Source: Chitinophaga eiseniae (GTDB lineage Bacteria > Bacteroidota > Bacteroidia > Chitinophagales > Chitinophagaceae). From it: 64,000 nt of DNA. Positions within the stretch are counted from its first letter, which is position 1; every line of letters begins with the position of its first letter. Of this stretch, positions 28,778-39,100 are shown in pieces. Location of the stretch: positions 1,266,651 to 1,330,650 of the forward strand of contig NZ_FUWZ01000002.1 of the NCBI RefSeq assembly GCF_900167135.1, written 5' to 3'. Below the pieces are notes generated by a model, which saw nothing but the letters and a program-made list of their open reading frames with translations, made no database searches and had not been told where the DNA came from. Both the position numbers and the translations under genes were made by a program.

Positions 28778-31732
28778 ATGATGAAAACACGACTTTTCAG
28801 GCATCTTTTCCTGTGCACATGTTTCATGTTGTTACAGGGTCTGCTCATGGCCCAGAACAGGACCGTGACAGGTAAGGTTACAGATGACAAAGGCGCCCCT
28901 ATCCCAGGTGCTTCCGTGCAGATCAAGGGCACTAAAAGCGGGACCACCACCGATCCTGATGGTAATTTCAAGGTATCCGTTGGCCCTGGCGCCAACACCC
29001 TGGTGATCTCCTTTATCGGTCAAACCGCACAGGAAGTCAGTATCGCCAACAAAACCCATGTAGACGTAAAACTGGTGGCCGAAAACACCACTCTCACCGA
29101 CGTTGTGGTGGTGGGTTACGGTACCTCCCGTAAAAAAGATATCACCGGCGCCATCTCCCAGGTGAAAGCCGCAGACTTTAACCGGGGTATCACCTCCGCC
29201 CCCGATCAGCTGATCCAGGGTAAGGTGTCCGGCCTGATGGTGCTCAACAACAGCGGCGCTCCCGGCGCCTCTGCCACCGTGCGCATCAGGGGCGTATCGT
29301 CCGTAAGGTCCGGCAACCAGCCCCTGTATGTTATCGACGGGGTACCCCTCGACGGACGTGTAGCCCGGCCCGCCATCAATGTCAGCGGCCTTGGCCAGAC
29401 ACCGGACGCCAACCCGCTCAACTTCATCAACTCCAGCGATATCGCCTCCATGGATGTGCTGAAAGACGCCTCCGCCACCGCTATCTACGGCTCCCGCGGC
29501 GCCAACGGCGTCATCATCATCAGCACCAAAAAAGGCACGCCCGGCCCCACCCGTCTCGATGTAGCCTATTCTGTCGGCGCCAGCAATATCATGAAACAAC
29601 TGGACGTACTTGATGCAGACGAATACCGCTCCGCCCTGAAAACTTACAACCTGTCAGGCGGCGACTACGGCAGCAGTTCCAACGGCATGAAATCCATTCT
29701 CCGCACCGGCATCACTCATAACATCAATGTGGCCATGAGCGGCGGCAACGAAACCAGCCGCTATCGCGCCTCCTTCGGCGTACAGGACCAGGAAGGCATC
29801 GTTAAAAAATCCGGCCTGAAAAAATATACCGCCACTCTCAACGGCCAGACCAAGTTCCTCGAAAGCAAAAAACTGGGCATCGATTACAACATCATGGCTG
29901 CCCAAACCACCGAACAACTGGCGCCCATCACCAACGACGCCGGCTTCACCGGCAGCCTTATCAGTATGGCCCTGCAGTGGAACCCGACGATGTCCCTCCG
30001 GAATGCCGACGGCACCCTGAACATCCTCGGCGAAGGTAGTGCGGTCAATCCGGAAGCTATGTCCCAGGCTTACGACGACAAAGTAAACATCAGCTATATA
30101 TTGGCCAGCGTATCTCCCTATTATAAATTCAATGACAACTGGGAATACCGTGCGCTCTACAGCATCAACCACCAGGTGGGCAAAAGACAGACGCAGGTAG
30201 CTTCTTTTATCAATATCCCCGGTATCATGAAACAGGGGCTCGCTTATTATGGCAACGTTGAACTGACGACCCAGTTGCTGACCAACACCCTCAGCTTCAA
30301 CAAACAATTTAATCCGGACTTCAGCCTGAACGCCGTAGTAGGCCACGAATACCAGAAATTTGACTATTTCGGTATGGGCCTCGGCGCTACCGGGTTCCCG
30401 ACTTATGCCGTAAAATATACCGACATCCTCCAGGCCCCCGCACAGGCCAATACCAATATCAGCTCTTTCAGAAACCCCAGCTCCGAGCTGCAGTCTTTCT
30501 TCGGTAGAGCGACCTTCAACCTTTATGACAAATACATCATTACCGGTACCCTGAGGGCCGACGGCTCCAGTAAATTCGGTTCCAACAACAAATACGGCTA
30601 CTTTCCGTCCTTTGCCGCCAAATGGAACATCACCGGCGAAGATTTTCTGAAAGGCAATAAAACCATTAACAATCTCGCACTGAGGTTAGGTTATGGCGCT
30701 ACCGGCAACCAGGAATTCCCCGCCGGCGCAGCACAGGAACAATACGGTCTGGGAGCTTCCGGCTCCGCCGCTCTCACCAATGTGGCCAACCCCAACCTGA
30801 AATGGGAAAGTTCCAAACAGTTCAACGCCGGTATCGACTTCAGTCTGGTAGACAACCGCATCTACGGCAGCGTGGACTATTTCTATAAAAACACCAGCAA
30901 TCTGCTGTTCAGCTTCCCTGCCATCCAGCCGGCGCCTGCATCTACCTACTGGATCAACCTGCCCGGCAATGTGATCAACAACGGGGTCGAGGTATCCCTC
31001 AAAGGCGATATCGTCCGGAAGAAAGAGCTGCGGTGGACATTAGGCGTAAACGGCACTGTGCTGCACAACGAACTGAAAAACTATGATGGTCCTCCGGTAC
31101 TCACCGGCGCTATCAGCGGCCAGGGCGTATCCGGCGCCACCGCGCAAAGGCTTGCCAACGGTTATCCGCTGAATACCTTCTACGTGCGCAAGTTTGAAGG
31201 CTTCGATGACAAAGGCCAGGCACAATACGCCGACAACGGCAACACCCTGTATTATCTCACCAATCCCAATCCGAAAGTACTCCTCGGTATCAACACCGAA
31301 CTGGTGTTCAAAAAATGGGTACTGGCAGCCAGCGGCCACGGCGCCTTTGGTCACGAAGTGTACAACAACACCGCTAATACCGTACTGCCTATCGGTAACC
31401 TCGGCTCCCGCAACATTGCGAAGTCTATCCTGGGCAACGGTGAAGCGCTTTCCAATCCCATCACCGTGTCTTCCCGTTATCTCGAAAAAGGCAACTTCTT
31501 CAAACTGGATAACGTGACGCTTACCTATAACATCGGTGACGTAGGCCGTGTCCTGAAAAACGCCGCAGTATATGCTACCGGCCAGAACCTCTTCGTGATC
31601 ACCAAATACAGCGGCTTCGATCCTGAAGTGAATACCGACAAAAACGTGAATGGTGTGACCTCCTTCGGCATTGAATACGGTCCGTATCCAACTGCCAGAA
31701 CGGTCATGCTCGGCATCCTGTTTTCTTTGTAA
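28778..31732 (+). CDS. SusC/RagA-family TonB-dependent glycan transporter
   Basis: This 984-aa outer-membrane protein has a signal peptide (ending LLMAQ), a carboxypeptidase-regulatory-like domain (VTGKVTDDKGAPIPGASVQI), the SusC signature before the plug (VVVVGYGTSRKKDITGAI), a plug with IRIRGVSSVRSGNQPLYVIDG, and a long beta-barrel ending in an aromatic residue then Leu. It imports oligosaccharides across the outer membrane with the SusD partner encoded 24 bases downstream. It lacks an STN domain, consistent with control by the DUF6377-like protein instead of a sigma/anti-sigma pair. Confidence 0.96.
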   Translation: MMKTRLFRHLFLCTCFMLLQGLLMAQNRTVTGKVTDDKGAPIPGASVQIKGTKSGTTTDPDGNFKVSVGPGANTLVISFIGQTAQEVSIANKTHVDVKLVAENTTLTDVVVVGYGTSRKKDITGAISQVKAADFNRGITSAPDQLIQGKVSGLMVLNNSGAPGASATVRIRGVSSVRSGNQPLYVIDGVPLDGRVARPAINVSGLGQTPDANPLNFINSSDIASMDVLKDASATAIYGSRGANGVIIISTKKGTPGPTRLDVAYSVGASNIMKQLDVLDADEYRSALKTYNLSGGDYGSSSNGMKSILRTGITHNINVAMSGGNETSRYRASFGVQDQEGIVKKSGLKKYTATLNGQTKFLESKKLGIDYNIMAAQTTEQLAPITNDAGFTGSLISMALQWNPTMSLRNADGTLNILGEGSAVNPEAMSQAYDDKVNISYILASVSPYYKFNDNWEYRALYSINHQVGKRQTQVASFINIPGIMKQGLAYYGNVELTTQLLTNTLSFNKQFNPDFSLNAVVGHEYQKFDYFGMGLGATGFPTYAVKYTDILQAPAQANTNISSFRNPSSELQSFFGRATFNLYDKYIITGTLRADGSSKFGSNNKYGYFPSFAAKWNITGEDFLKGNKTINNLALRLGYGATGNQEFPAGAAQEQYGLGASGSAALTNVANPNLKWESSKQFNAGIDFSLVDNRIYGSVDYFYKNTSNLLFSFPAIQPAPASTYWINLPGNVINNGVEVSLKGDIVRKKELRWTLGVNGTVLHNELKNYDGPPVLTGAISGQGVSGATAQRLANGYPLNTFYVRKFEGFDDKGQAQYADNGNTLYYLTNPNPKVLLGINTELVFKKWVLAASGHGAFGHEVYNNTANTVLPIGNLGSRNIAKSILGNGEALSNPITVSSRYLEKGNFFKLDNVTLTYNIGDVGRVLKNAAVYATGQNLFVITKYSGFDPEVNTDKNVNGVTSFGIEYGPYPTARTVMLGILFSL

Positions 31733-31756
31733 ACCATTCACCTTAAACCTGTTATC

Positions 31757-33307
31757 ATGACTAAACATATTTTCCGATCCGCTATCGCCATCGCTGCTAT
31801 CGCAGGCTTCCAGGCCTGCGGGCTCAACGAGCAGCTCGGCTCCACCATTAACCGGAAAGATGCCGACTCGGTGATCAAAGTTCCGGCTCTCTTAAAAGGC
31901 GCCTACGACAACCTGCAGCTGCCTTACCAGGAATTTGACAACAGCTGGGGCCTCTCCCAGATGACAACCGACGAAACAGTAGGGCCCACCCGCGGCGGCG
32001 ACTGGGACGATAACGGCGTATGGCGCTCCCTCCACGAACATACATGGAATGCAGACCACGCCCACATTCAGTCGGCATTCACCAACCTGCTCACGCTGCA
32101 GTTCAGTGCCAGCAACGTGCTCAATTTCAAACCGAGCAACAACCAGGCGGCGCAGGCCCGTTTCCTTCGCGCCCTTTCTATGTTCACCGTGCTGGACCTC
32201 TGGGGGCAAGTACCCTTCAGAAACCCTTCCGACACCCTCCTGAATGCACCTAAAGTGCTGAAAACACAGGAAGCGCTGGACTATATCATCTCCGAGCTCA
32301 ACGCGATCATGCCGGACCTCGGCGCACGCCCTGCAACACCCGCCTACGTGGCCAATAAGGACGCCGCCCGTGCCCTGCTGATGAAGTGTTACCTCAACAA
32401 AGGCGCGTTCCTCAACAGGGCCGCACCCACTTTCGCTGCAGCTGACATGCAACAGGTCATCACCCTCGCAGATCAGATCAAAGGCACCGGCACTTACAGG
32501 CTGGCCACCGATTACTTCGACAATTTTGCCCGTGACAACGATTTAAAATCCACAGAAAATATCTTCACGCAGCAAAATGGTCCCGGCTTCAGCACCGTAC
32601 GTAGCGGCAACGCCACCTACGCCCGCTGGAAATTCACCGTACACTACAACATGACGCCCAGCGGCTGGAACGGCTTCACCACCCTGTCCGATTTCTACGA
32701 CAAATTCCAGGCTTCCGACAGAAGGAGAGGCGGCGCCTATGCCGGTCTGACAGATACCAGCGGCATGCTCGCAGGCTTCCTCATCGGTCAGCAATATGAC
32801 GTGAACCATAACCCGCTGAAAGACCGTAAAGGCAATCCACTGGCTTTCACCCGTGATGTACAGCTCAAAGAATCCGGCGCCAACCTGGAAGTGACCGGTA
32901 TCCGCGTTATCAAATATGTACCGGACTTTTTCACTTCCACAAATTCAAAGGATAACAACGAAGCCAGCAATGACTACGTTTTCTTCCGCTATGCCGACGT
33001 GCTGCTGATGAAAGCAGAAGCCCTGCTGCGTACCGGTAATGCCGCCGGCGCGCTCGCCATCGTGAACGAAATACGGTTAGCCCGTGGCGCTACAGCGCTG
33101 GGCGCCCTGGACGTAAATTCCCTGCTGGACGAAAGAGGACGCGAGCTTTACTGGGAAGGCTGGAGAAGACAAGACCTGATCCGCTTCGGTAAATTCCTGC
33201 AGCCATGGCAACTGAAACCCGCTGATAACCCAAGGAACCTGCTGTTCCCCATTCCCACCAGCGATCTTGCTGTTAACAAAAACCTGGTACAGAACCCGGG
33301 TTACTAA
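31757..33307 (+). CDS. SusD/RagB-family glycan-binding lipoprotein
   Basis: This 516-aa surface lipoprotein has a lipobox ending at C21 (AGFQAC) and the helical SusD scaffold, with QARFLRALSMFTVLDLWGQVPF, AALL-type TPR helices and the C-terminal ending VNKNLVQNPGY. It caps the SusC barrel and binds the glycan. It is followed 144 bases later by the GH31 gene of the same locus. Confidence 0.95.
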   Translation: MTKHIFRSAIAIAAIAGFQACGLNEQLGSTINRKDADSVIKVPALLKGAYDNLQLPYQEFDNSWGLSQMTTDETVGPTRGGDWDDNGVWRSLHEHTWNADHAHIQSAFTNLLTLQFSASNVLNFKPSNNQAAQARFLRALSMFTVLDLWGQVPFRNPSDTLLNAPKVLKTQEALDYIISELNAIMPDLGARPATPAYVANKDAARALLMKCYLNKGAFLNRAAPTFAAADMQQVITLADQIKGTGTYRLATDYFDNFARDNDLKSTENIFTQQNGPGFSTVRSGNATYARWKFTVHYNMTPSGWNGFTTLSDFYDKFQASDRRRGGAYAGLTDTSGMLAGFLIGQQYDVNHNPLKDRKGNPLAFTRDVQLKESGANLEVTGIRVIKYVPDFFTSTNSKDNNEASNDYVFFRYADVLLMKAEALLRTGNAAGALAIVNEIRLARGATALGALDVNSLLDERGRELYWEGWRRQDLIRFGKFLQPWQLKPADNPRNLLFPIPTSDLAVNKNLVQNPGY

Positions 33308-33450
33308 ACCATATTTTTCTATTGCCGGGAACAGCGCCACGCCGGTGCTGTTCCCGGTAAATCCTCCGGCTTTTTTACCTGTTACCCGCTGCAACGCCCG
33401 GCCCTGCCAGGCGTACCGGGGGAGGATTGTCTCATCAAATCATCAGTATC

Positions 33451-35910
33451 ATGAACAAAATTCCGCTGCCGGTCCTTTCGCTGTTGTTTTTCACGCTGAT
33501 TCAACTTCCGCTCATTGCGCAGACGCCCGTGATGCCGGCAGGTAATGTCACCAGCGTCAGCATCTCCGGTCAACAGGTAAAAATAAAAACAGCCAACGCT
33601 TTTGCGGAGGTAACGGTATACAGTCCGTCTATCGTACGCGTGAGAATGGACAAACAGCCCCTAAAGGCCGATTTTTCTTATGCCGTTGTAAGCAAGCCGT
33701 TGCCTACCAAAGCACAGATCACCCAAAACAGCAACGAAATCAGTATTGTAACCGATTCCCTAAAAATGCGGATACAAAAAACACCTTTTGCTGTTGCTTT
33801 TTTCAGCCCTTCGGGCGATGTGATCAGCGAAGATGAACCGGGCCTCGGTACTTCCTGGATCGGCGATGAAGTAACGACCTACAAAAAGATGCAGGAGCAC
33901 GAGCGGTTCATCGGGCTGGGCGAAAAAACAGGTAACCTGGACCGTAAAGGGGAAGGCTATACGAACTGGAATTCCGATGTATTCGGTTACGCCACGAACA
34001 GGGACCCTATCTACGCCACGATTCCCTTCTACATCGGTATCCACCACCGGCAGAACTACGGTATTTTCTTCGACAACAGCTATCAGAGCGATTTTAATTT
34101 CGGGGCCAGCAACAACCGCTTTTCATCGTTCGGCGCAAGGGGAGGAGAGATGAATTATTATTTCATTTATCATCCGCAGATGGCCAACATCATCCGGTCC
34201 TATACCAGCCTCACCGGCCGTATGCCCCTGCCGCCGTTATGGAGCCTCGGCTATCAGCAAAACCGCTACAGCTACTATCCAGACACGGAGGTATACCGGA
34301 TCGCACAAACCCTGCGCGAAAAGAAAATCCCTGCAGACGGCATCACCCTCGATATCCACTATATGGACGCCTATAAGCTGTTCACCTGGAACAAAGAACG
34401 CTTCCCCAACCCGTCACAGCTTACCGGCAGGTTAAAAGACATGGGATTTCGTGTAACCGTCATCGTTGATCCGGGCATCAAAGTGGAAGATGGTTACCCT
34501 GCCTACGAAAATGGCAAAAGGGAAAACATCTTTATCAAATACAGCGACGGGCAAAACTATACCGGGCAGGTATGGCCCGGCTGGTGCCACTTTCCAGACT
34601 TCACAAGTGAGAAAGGCCGCAGCTGGTGGAAAGGCCAGGTGAAATCGTATATCCGCGACGGTGTGAGCGGCATATGGAACGATATGAACGAAATTGCCAC
34701 CTGGGGACAGAAAATGCCCAACAATGTGCTCTTCGACTACGAAGGACATCCGGTCACCCACCAGCAGGCACATAACATCTACGGACTGCAAATGGTGCGT
34801 GCCAGCTATGAAGGCGCCCGCGAAGCCCTGCAAAAAAGGCCGTTCCTGTTAACACGCGCTGCCTACTCCGGCAGCCAGCGCTACAGCGCTATCTGGACCG
34901 GAGACAACCGGGCGGAAGAAGACCACATGCTGCTGGGCGTACGGTTACTGAACAGCCTGGGTGTGAGCGGCTTTCCTTTCTCCGGCATGGATGTAGGCGG
35001 CTTTACCGGCAACCCTTCTGTTAGTCTTTACACCCGCTGGATGCAGATCGGCGCTTTTATTCCCTACTTCAGGAATCATACCGGCGTCAATACGAAATCA
35101 GCAGAGCCATGGGCGTTCGGGGAAGAGGCGCTGGAGATCACCCGCAACTATGTAAACCTGCGGTACCACCTGCTGCCTTACCTCTACAGCACACTGTACA
35201 CCGCCAGTCGTACGGGCATGCCCGTAATGCGCACACTGGCCCTTCAAAACACGTTCGATCCGCAGGTGTACGACACCCGCTTCCAAAACCAGTACCAGTT
35301 TGGCGACGCGTATATGATCGCTCCGTTTGAGAGCACAAAAGAATTCGGCAGTATTTATTTCCCCAAAGGGAAATGGTACAATCTCTATACAGACGCTGTC
35401 ACCATGGGCGGCCAGGACGTCATTACTCCCCTCAATATCAAAACCTTACCGGTATATGTAAAAGAAAGCAGCATTGTGCCGATGCAATCACTGGTGCAGT
35501 CAACACGGGAAAAACCTGCAGACACGCTTTTCCTTCATCTCTATAAAGGCGATCAGCCTAATACATTCGTGTACTATGAGGATGATGGTGAAAGCTTCGC
35601 CAACGAAAAAGGTGATTACTATGAAAGGACCATCACCTATGATCCTGTACAGCGAACGCTGACACTGCAAAAGCCACAGGGCAGCTACAGCAGCCAGTTT
35701 CATCACATCAAGCTGATCCTTCACGGATTTGACAGCAAACAGCGTATAACCGTCAACGGTAATTCCACGAGTGCAGACTCAGGTCCTTTTTCTTTTTTGT
35801 CACCCATATCCCGGTTTGATCCGCAGGGATCATTTATACCGGCTGAAAGCTGTCCGGTACAAGTGGCCACCTTTGCCAACAGTAACGAGCTTCTTAACGT
35901 GGGTTTATGA
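33451..35910 (+). CDS. Secreted glycoside hydrolase family 31 (alpha-glucosidase-like)
   Basis: From the ATG at 33451 the protein is 819 aa with a signal peptide (ending LIAQ). A TTG at 33427 would only add a poor extension. The GH31 nucleophile is D411 in GIWNDMNE and the acid/base is D485 in WTGDN. PLWSLGYQQNRYSYY and FPFSGMDVGGFTGNP are further family blocks. The DMNE form of the nucleophile motif fits alpha-glucosidases more than alpha-xylosidases. It has a beta-sandwich N-terminus and a C-terminal DUF5110-like part. With the adjacent SusC/SusD it suggests that this locus takes up an alpha-linked gluco-oligosaccharide. Confidence 0.93.
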   Translation: MNKIPLPVLSLLFFTLIQLPLIAQTPVMPAGNVTSVSISGQQVKIKTANAFAEVTVYSPSIVRVRMDKQPLKADFSYAVVSKPLPTKAQITQNSNEISIVTDSLKMRIQKTPFAVAFFSPSGDVISEDEPGLGTSWIGDEVTTYKKMQEHERFIGLGEKTGNLDRKGEGYTNWNSDVFGYATNRDPIYATIPFYIGIHHRQNYGIFFDNSYQSDFNFGASNNRFSSFGARGGEMNYYFIYHPQMANIIRSYTSLTGRMPLPPLWSLGYQQNRYSYYPDTEVYRIAQTLREKKIPADGITLDIHYMDAYKLFTWNKERFPNPSQLTGRLKDMGFRVTVIVDPGIKVEDGYPAYENGKRENIFIKYSDGQNYTGQVWPGWCHFPDFTSEKGRSWWKGQVKSYIRDGVSGIWNDMNEIATWGQKMPNNVLFDYEGHPVTHQQAHNIYGLQMVRASYEGAREALQKRPFLLTRAAYSGSQRYSAIWTGDNRAEEDHMLLGVRLLNSLGVSGFPFSGMDVGGFTGNPSVSLYTRWMQIGAFIPYFRNHTGVNTKSAEPWAFGEEALEITRNYVNLRYHLLPYLYSTLYTASRTGMPVMRTLALQNTFDPQVYDTRFQNQYQFGDAYMIAPFESTKEFGSIYFPKGKWYNLYTDAVTMGGQDVITPLNIKTLPVYVKESSIVPMQSLVQSTREKPADTLFLHLYKGDQPNTFVYYEDDGESFANEKGDYYERTITYDPVQRTLTLQKPQGSYSSQFHHIKLILHGFDSKQRITVNGNSTSADSGPFSFLSPISRFDPQGSFIPAESCPVQVATFANSNELLNVGL

Positions 35911-35919
35911 GAAAAGAAC

Positions 35920-35951
35920 GGCACCCCCGGATTTTCCGGGGGGCCTTTTTT
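35920..35951 (+). terminator. Terminator of polysaccharide locus 1
   Basis: Stem CCCCCGGA/TCCGGGGG with a TTT-type loop is followed by TTTTTT (35946-35951). Confidence 0.85.
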
Positions 35952-35960
35952 CACGCGGGG

Positions 35961-36118
35961 GTTCTCGCAAAGTCGCAGAGCAGCAAAGAACGCAAAGAAT
36001 AATTATAAGCGAGCTAAGAAAGCAAAGGGCGGAGATCAAATTTGATCTCCGCCCTTTGCTTTCTTATTTAATCTTAAAAATCTTTGCGTTCTTTGCTGCT
36101 CTGCGACTTTGCGAGAAC
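35961..36118. repeat. Nested perfect palindrome between convergent genes
   Basis: The outer arms at 35961-35998 and 36081-36118 are perfectly inverted 38-mers, built from short GCAAAG/CGCAGAG units. Inside them lies a second perfect palindrome of 52 bp with no spacer (36015-36066), centred on AAATTT. The whole 158-bp unit sits between the converging GH31 and chitinase genes. It could act as a bidirectional terminator or a REP-like element. It holds no open frame of note. Confidence 0.9.
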
Positions 36119-36145
36119 ACCGCGAGCCTGCGAGCAATTACGTGA

Positions 36146-39100
36146 TTACAGTTTCACGACCTTGCTACGCCAGATTTTTCTGCTTTGCTGGCTGGTAACC
36201 CGGATGATCCAGGTACCATTCGGCACTTTAGACATATCTACGCGTAAAGGCATGGTGCCTTTGGCATTAGCGGTATGTATCTGTTGCAATACCGGTGCGC
36301 TGCCCTTCAGATCGATTACTTCTACCAGCAGCTTGTCGCCGGCAGGAGCATCTACCTGTATCTGCAGATCGGGGCCCACTACCGGGTTGGGGTAGGCGAT
36401 CAGCTGTTCGGGCTGAGAAGCGGCCATAGCGGCTCCTGTACAATCACGAACATACTTCCACGGTTTACCGTCGCCCAGGCTGATATCAGGCTGTTCGCCC
36501 AGTGTCCACCATTTTGCGGAGTATACTTTACCGTTATACGATACCTGAGCACCACCGTTGTAAGCAGTGGTGGGAGACCAGGCCGGAATACCATTACAGC
36601 TATTGCCGCCGCTCACGGTAATGCTGACAGCCGAAGACGTCGTAGTGGCGCCGCCGTTATCAGTCGCTCTTGCAGTGAGGCTGTAAGTGCCTGCCGCCAC
36701 GTTGCTCCAGGTCCAGGTGTACGGCGCCACGCTGTCTACGCCCAGCTGGGTGCTGCCCTGGTAGAAAACGACGCGTTTAATAACGCCGTCGCTGTCGGAA
36801 GCTGCCGCCTGTATGTTCACAGTAGCCGGAGCGGTGAAGGTGGCGTTGTTGGCCGGAGAGGTGATATTTACTACCGGTGGTTTGTTGCCGCCTGTTGTTA
36901 CACTGATGTTCACCACAGCAGAAGTGGTAGTAGCTCCTTTGTTGTCGGTAGCTTTGGCAGTAAGACTGTAATTGCCCGCTGCCACATTGCTCCAGGCCCA
37001 CGCATACGGCGCCACGCTGTCTACACCCAGCAGGGTGCTGCCCTGATAAAACGCTACGCGGGTCACCACGCCATCGCTGTCGGAAGCTGCCGCCTGTATG
37101 TTCACGGAAGCGGGGGCAGTGAAGTTCGCGTTATTGGCAGGAGAAGTAATGCTTACCACCGGCGGTTTGTTAACCGGTGAAGAACCGAAGAAATATTCGT
37201 AGTAATTGTTGGCGAATTCATCGCCATTGGATTTATCCCAGTTCACAGACCAGGTCATGATACCGCGCAGCCCGGGGTAGCCTGCTGCGTTGCGCAGCTG
37301 GTAAGTACCGCCGAAGGATTGTCCTTTCATCACATAGTCCAGTGCCTTTTTCACATTGGCAGGTGCGATATAACCGCCGCCAGCGGCACGGGAGGTAGCC
37401 GGAATACCAAAGGCCACCTGGTCCTGGCGCAATGCAGGGAAAGTTTGTGTAGTGCCCGCTACCGGGAATCCTTTCAGCAGCATTTCTGTCAGCGCCACGA
37501 TAAAATCTGGCGTACCCTGGTTGTATACACCGTTATCGAGGCCCATGACGGAGCCGGTATTATAATATTGCGTCTGGATGAAAGTGAGTTCATTACGCAA
37601 AGCGTAAATAATAGGCAGATAAGCGCCTACCAGCGGTGAATAGGTAGAGCCATAGGCCGTCTGCACATAGTAGGTTTCGGGCGCCATGGTGAGCCAGCAG
37701 TTTTTGCCCTGGCCTTTGCGGTAGGCGATGACCTCTTTCACCCCGGCTATCAGGTTCTGTACTTTGGGGGTGGTGGGGTTGGTGAAGTCTTTGTCACCGT
37801 TGTCCAGCTGCAGGTTGGTACCTCCTTCAATGTCCAGGTCAAAGCCATCGAAGTTGTACTGGTCCAGCAATGCTTTCATAGACGTAACAAAAGCCTGTTT
37901 TTTCGCTGCGGTGGAAAGGTTCAGCGAACCGGTCTCACCACCGAGTGACAGGAGTACTTTTTTACCTTGTGACTGCAGGTATTGTACATCCGCCAGGAAC
38001 TCGGCCGGTGTTACGTTTTCAGGTACAAAGGAAATAGTGGCCAGATCGGATCCGCTGACCGCAAACGCTACTTCGATGACGTTGTATTTCGGGTTGACAT
38101 TACGGAGAGGGATATACGGAGAAGCGTCCGAAGGAGATCCCCAGTTCTGCCAGTAACCAACAATCACTTTACCGGAGTCTGGTGTACCGGGGCCGGAAGT
38201 GTTCACCACCAGGTTCACCACTGAGGAAGTAGTGGAGGCGCCTTTATTGTCTGTAGCAATGGCTTTAACTGCGTAGTTGCCGGCCGGCACGCCGTTCCAT
38301 GCATAGCTGTAAGGAGCGGTGCTGTCTCTGCCCAGCAGGGTAGCGCCATTATAGAAATCTACCCTGATCACGGTGCCGTCGGTATCGCTGGCAGCAGCCT
38401 GCAAGGTGATATTGGCAGGCGCGGTGAAGGTAGCGTTGTTGGCCGGAGCAGTGATGCTAACGACGGGGGGCACATTGGTGCCGCTGCCGCCGGTGGCGAA
38501 TACTTCATTGATTTTATTCACCAAAGGGGAACGGGTATTGGGGCAGTAGATGAGTTTACCTTTGGGGACGGTGCTGCTGGTCATGTTCACCATGTCAGCG
38601 TACACCTGCCAGATGATCACGCCTGCCAGGCTGTTATCTTTGATGTACTGGGCTTTGGCGGCAACGGAACGTTCGTTGTCATAGCTCAGGAAGAAATTGC
38701 CTTTTGTTTTATAAGGCACTTTGGCGACATCGTCCCAGTGGTCGGTCCAGCCGGAGCCGGAGCCAGTGGTGTTAACGATATAACTGTAGTTGGGCGTACC
38801 GTCCCATACATCCTTTGTCCAGTTGGTATAGTCGGCGCAGGTTTGAATAGGGCCGTCCGGCTGTACGGTTTCAGCGCGTTTCACGGTAGGCGTATGCAGA
38901 TCTGCGGTACCGTTGGTGATAACGCCACGGCCGTAGAAAGGTGCGCCGAGATTGACTTTGCTCATGTTAACTCCCAGTGCGCGCAGCCCTTTGGTGGTGG
39001 CGTCGAGAGAGAAGCCGGCATATTCCTGGCCGGGGTATTCGTACAGCGGGGAGTTGTGACCGGCTTTGTTGGACCAGCCGCCGTTGTAGTCATACGTCAT

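Noticed and set aside
35961..36118. CRISPR array or insertion sequence at the nested palindrome
   Set aside because: There are no regularly spaced identical repeats with unique spacers, no transposase gene and no target duplication.
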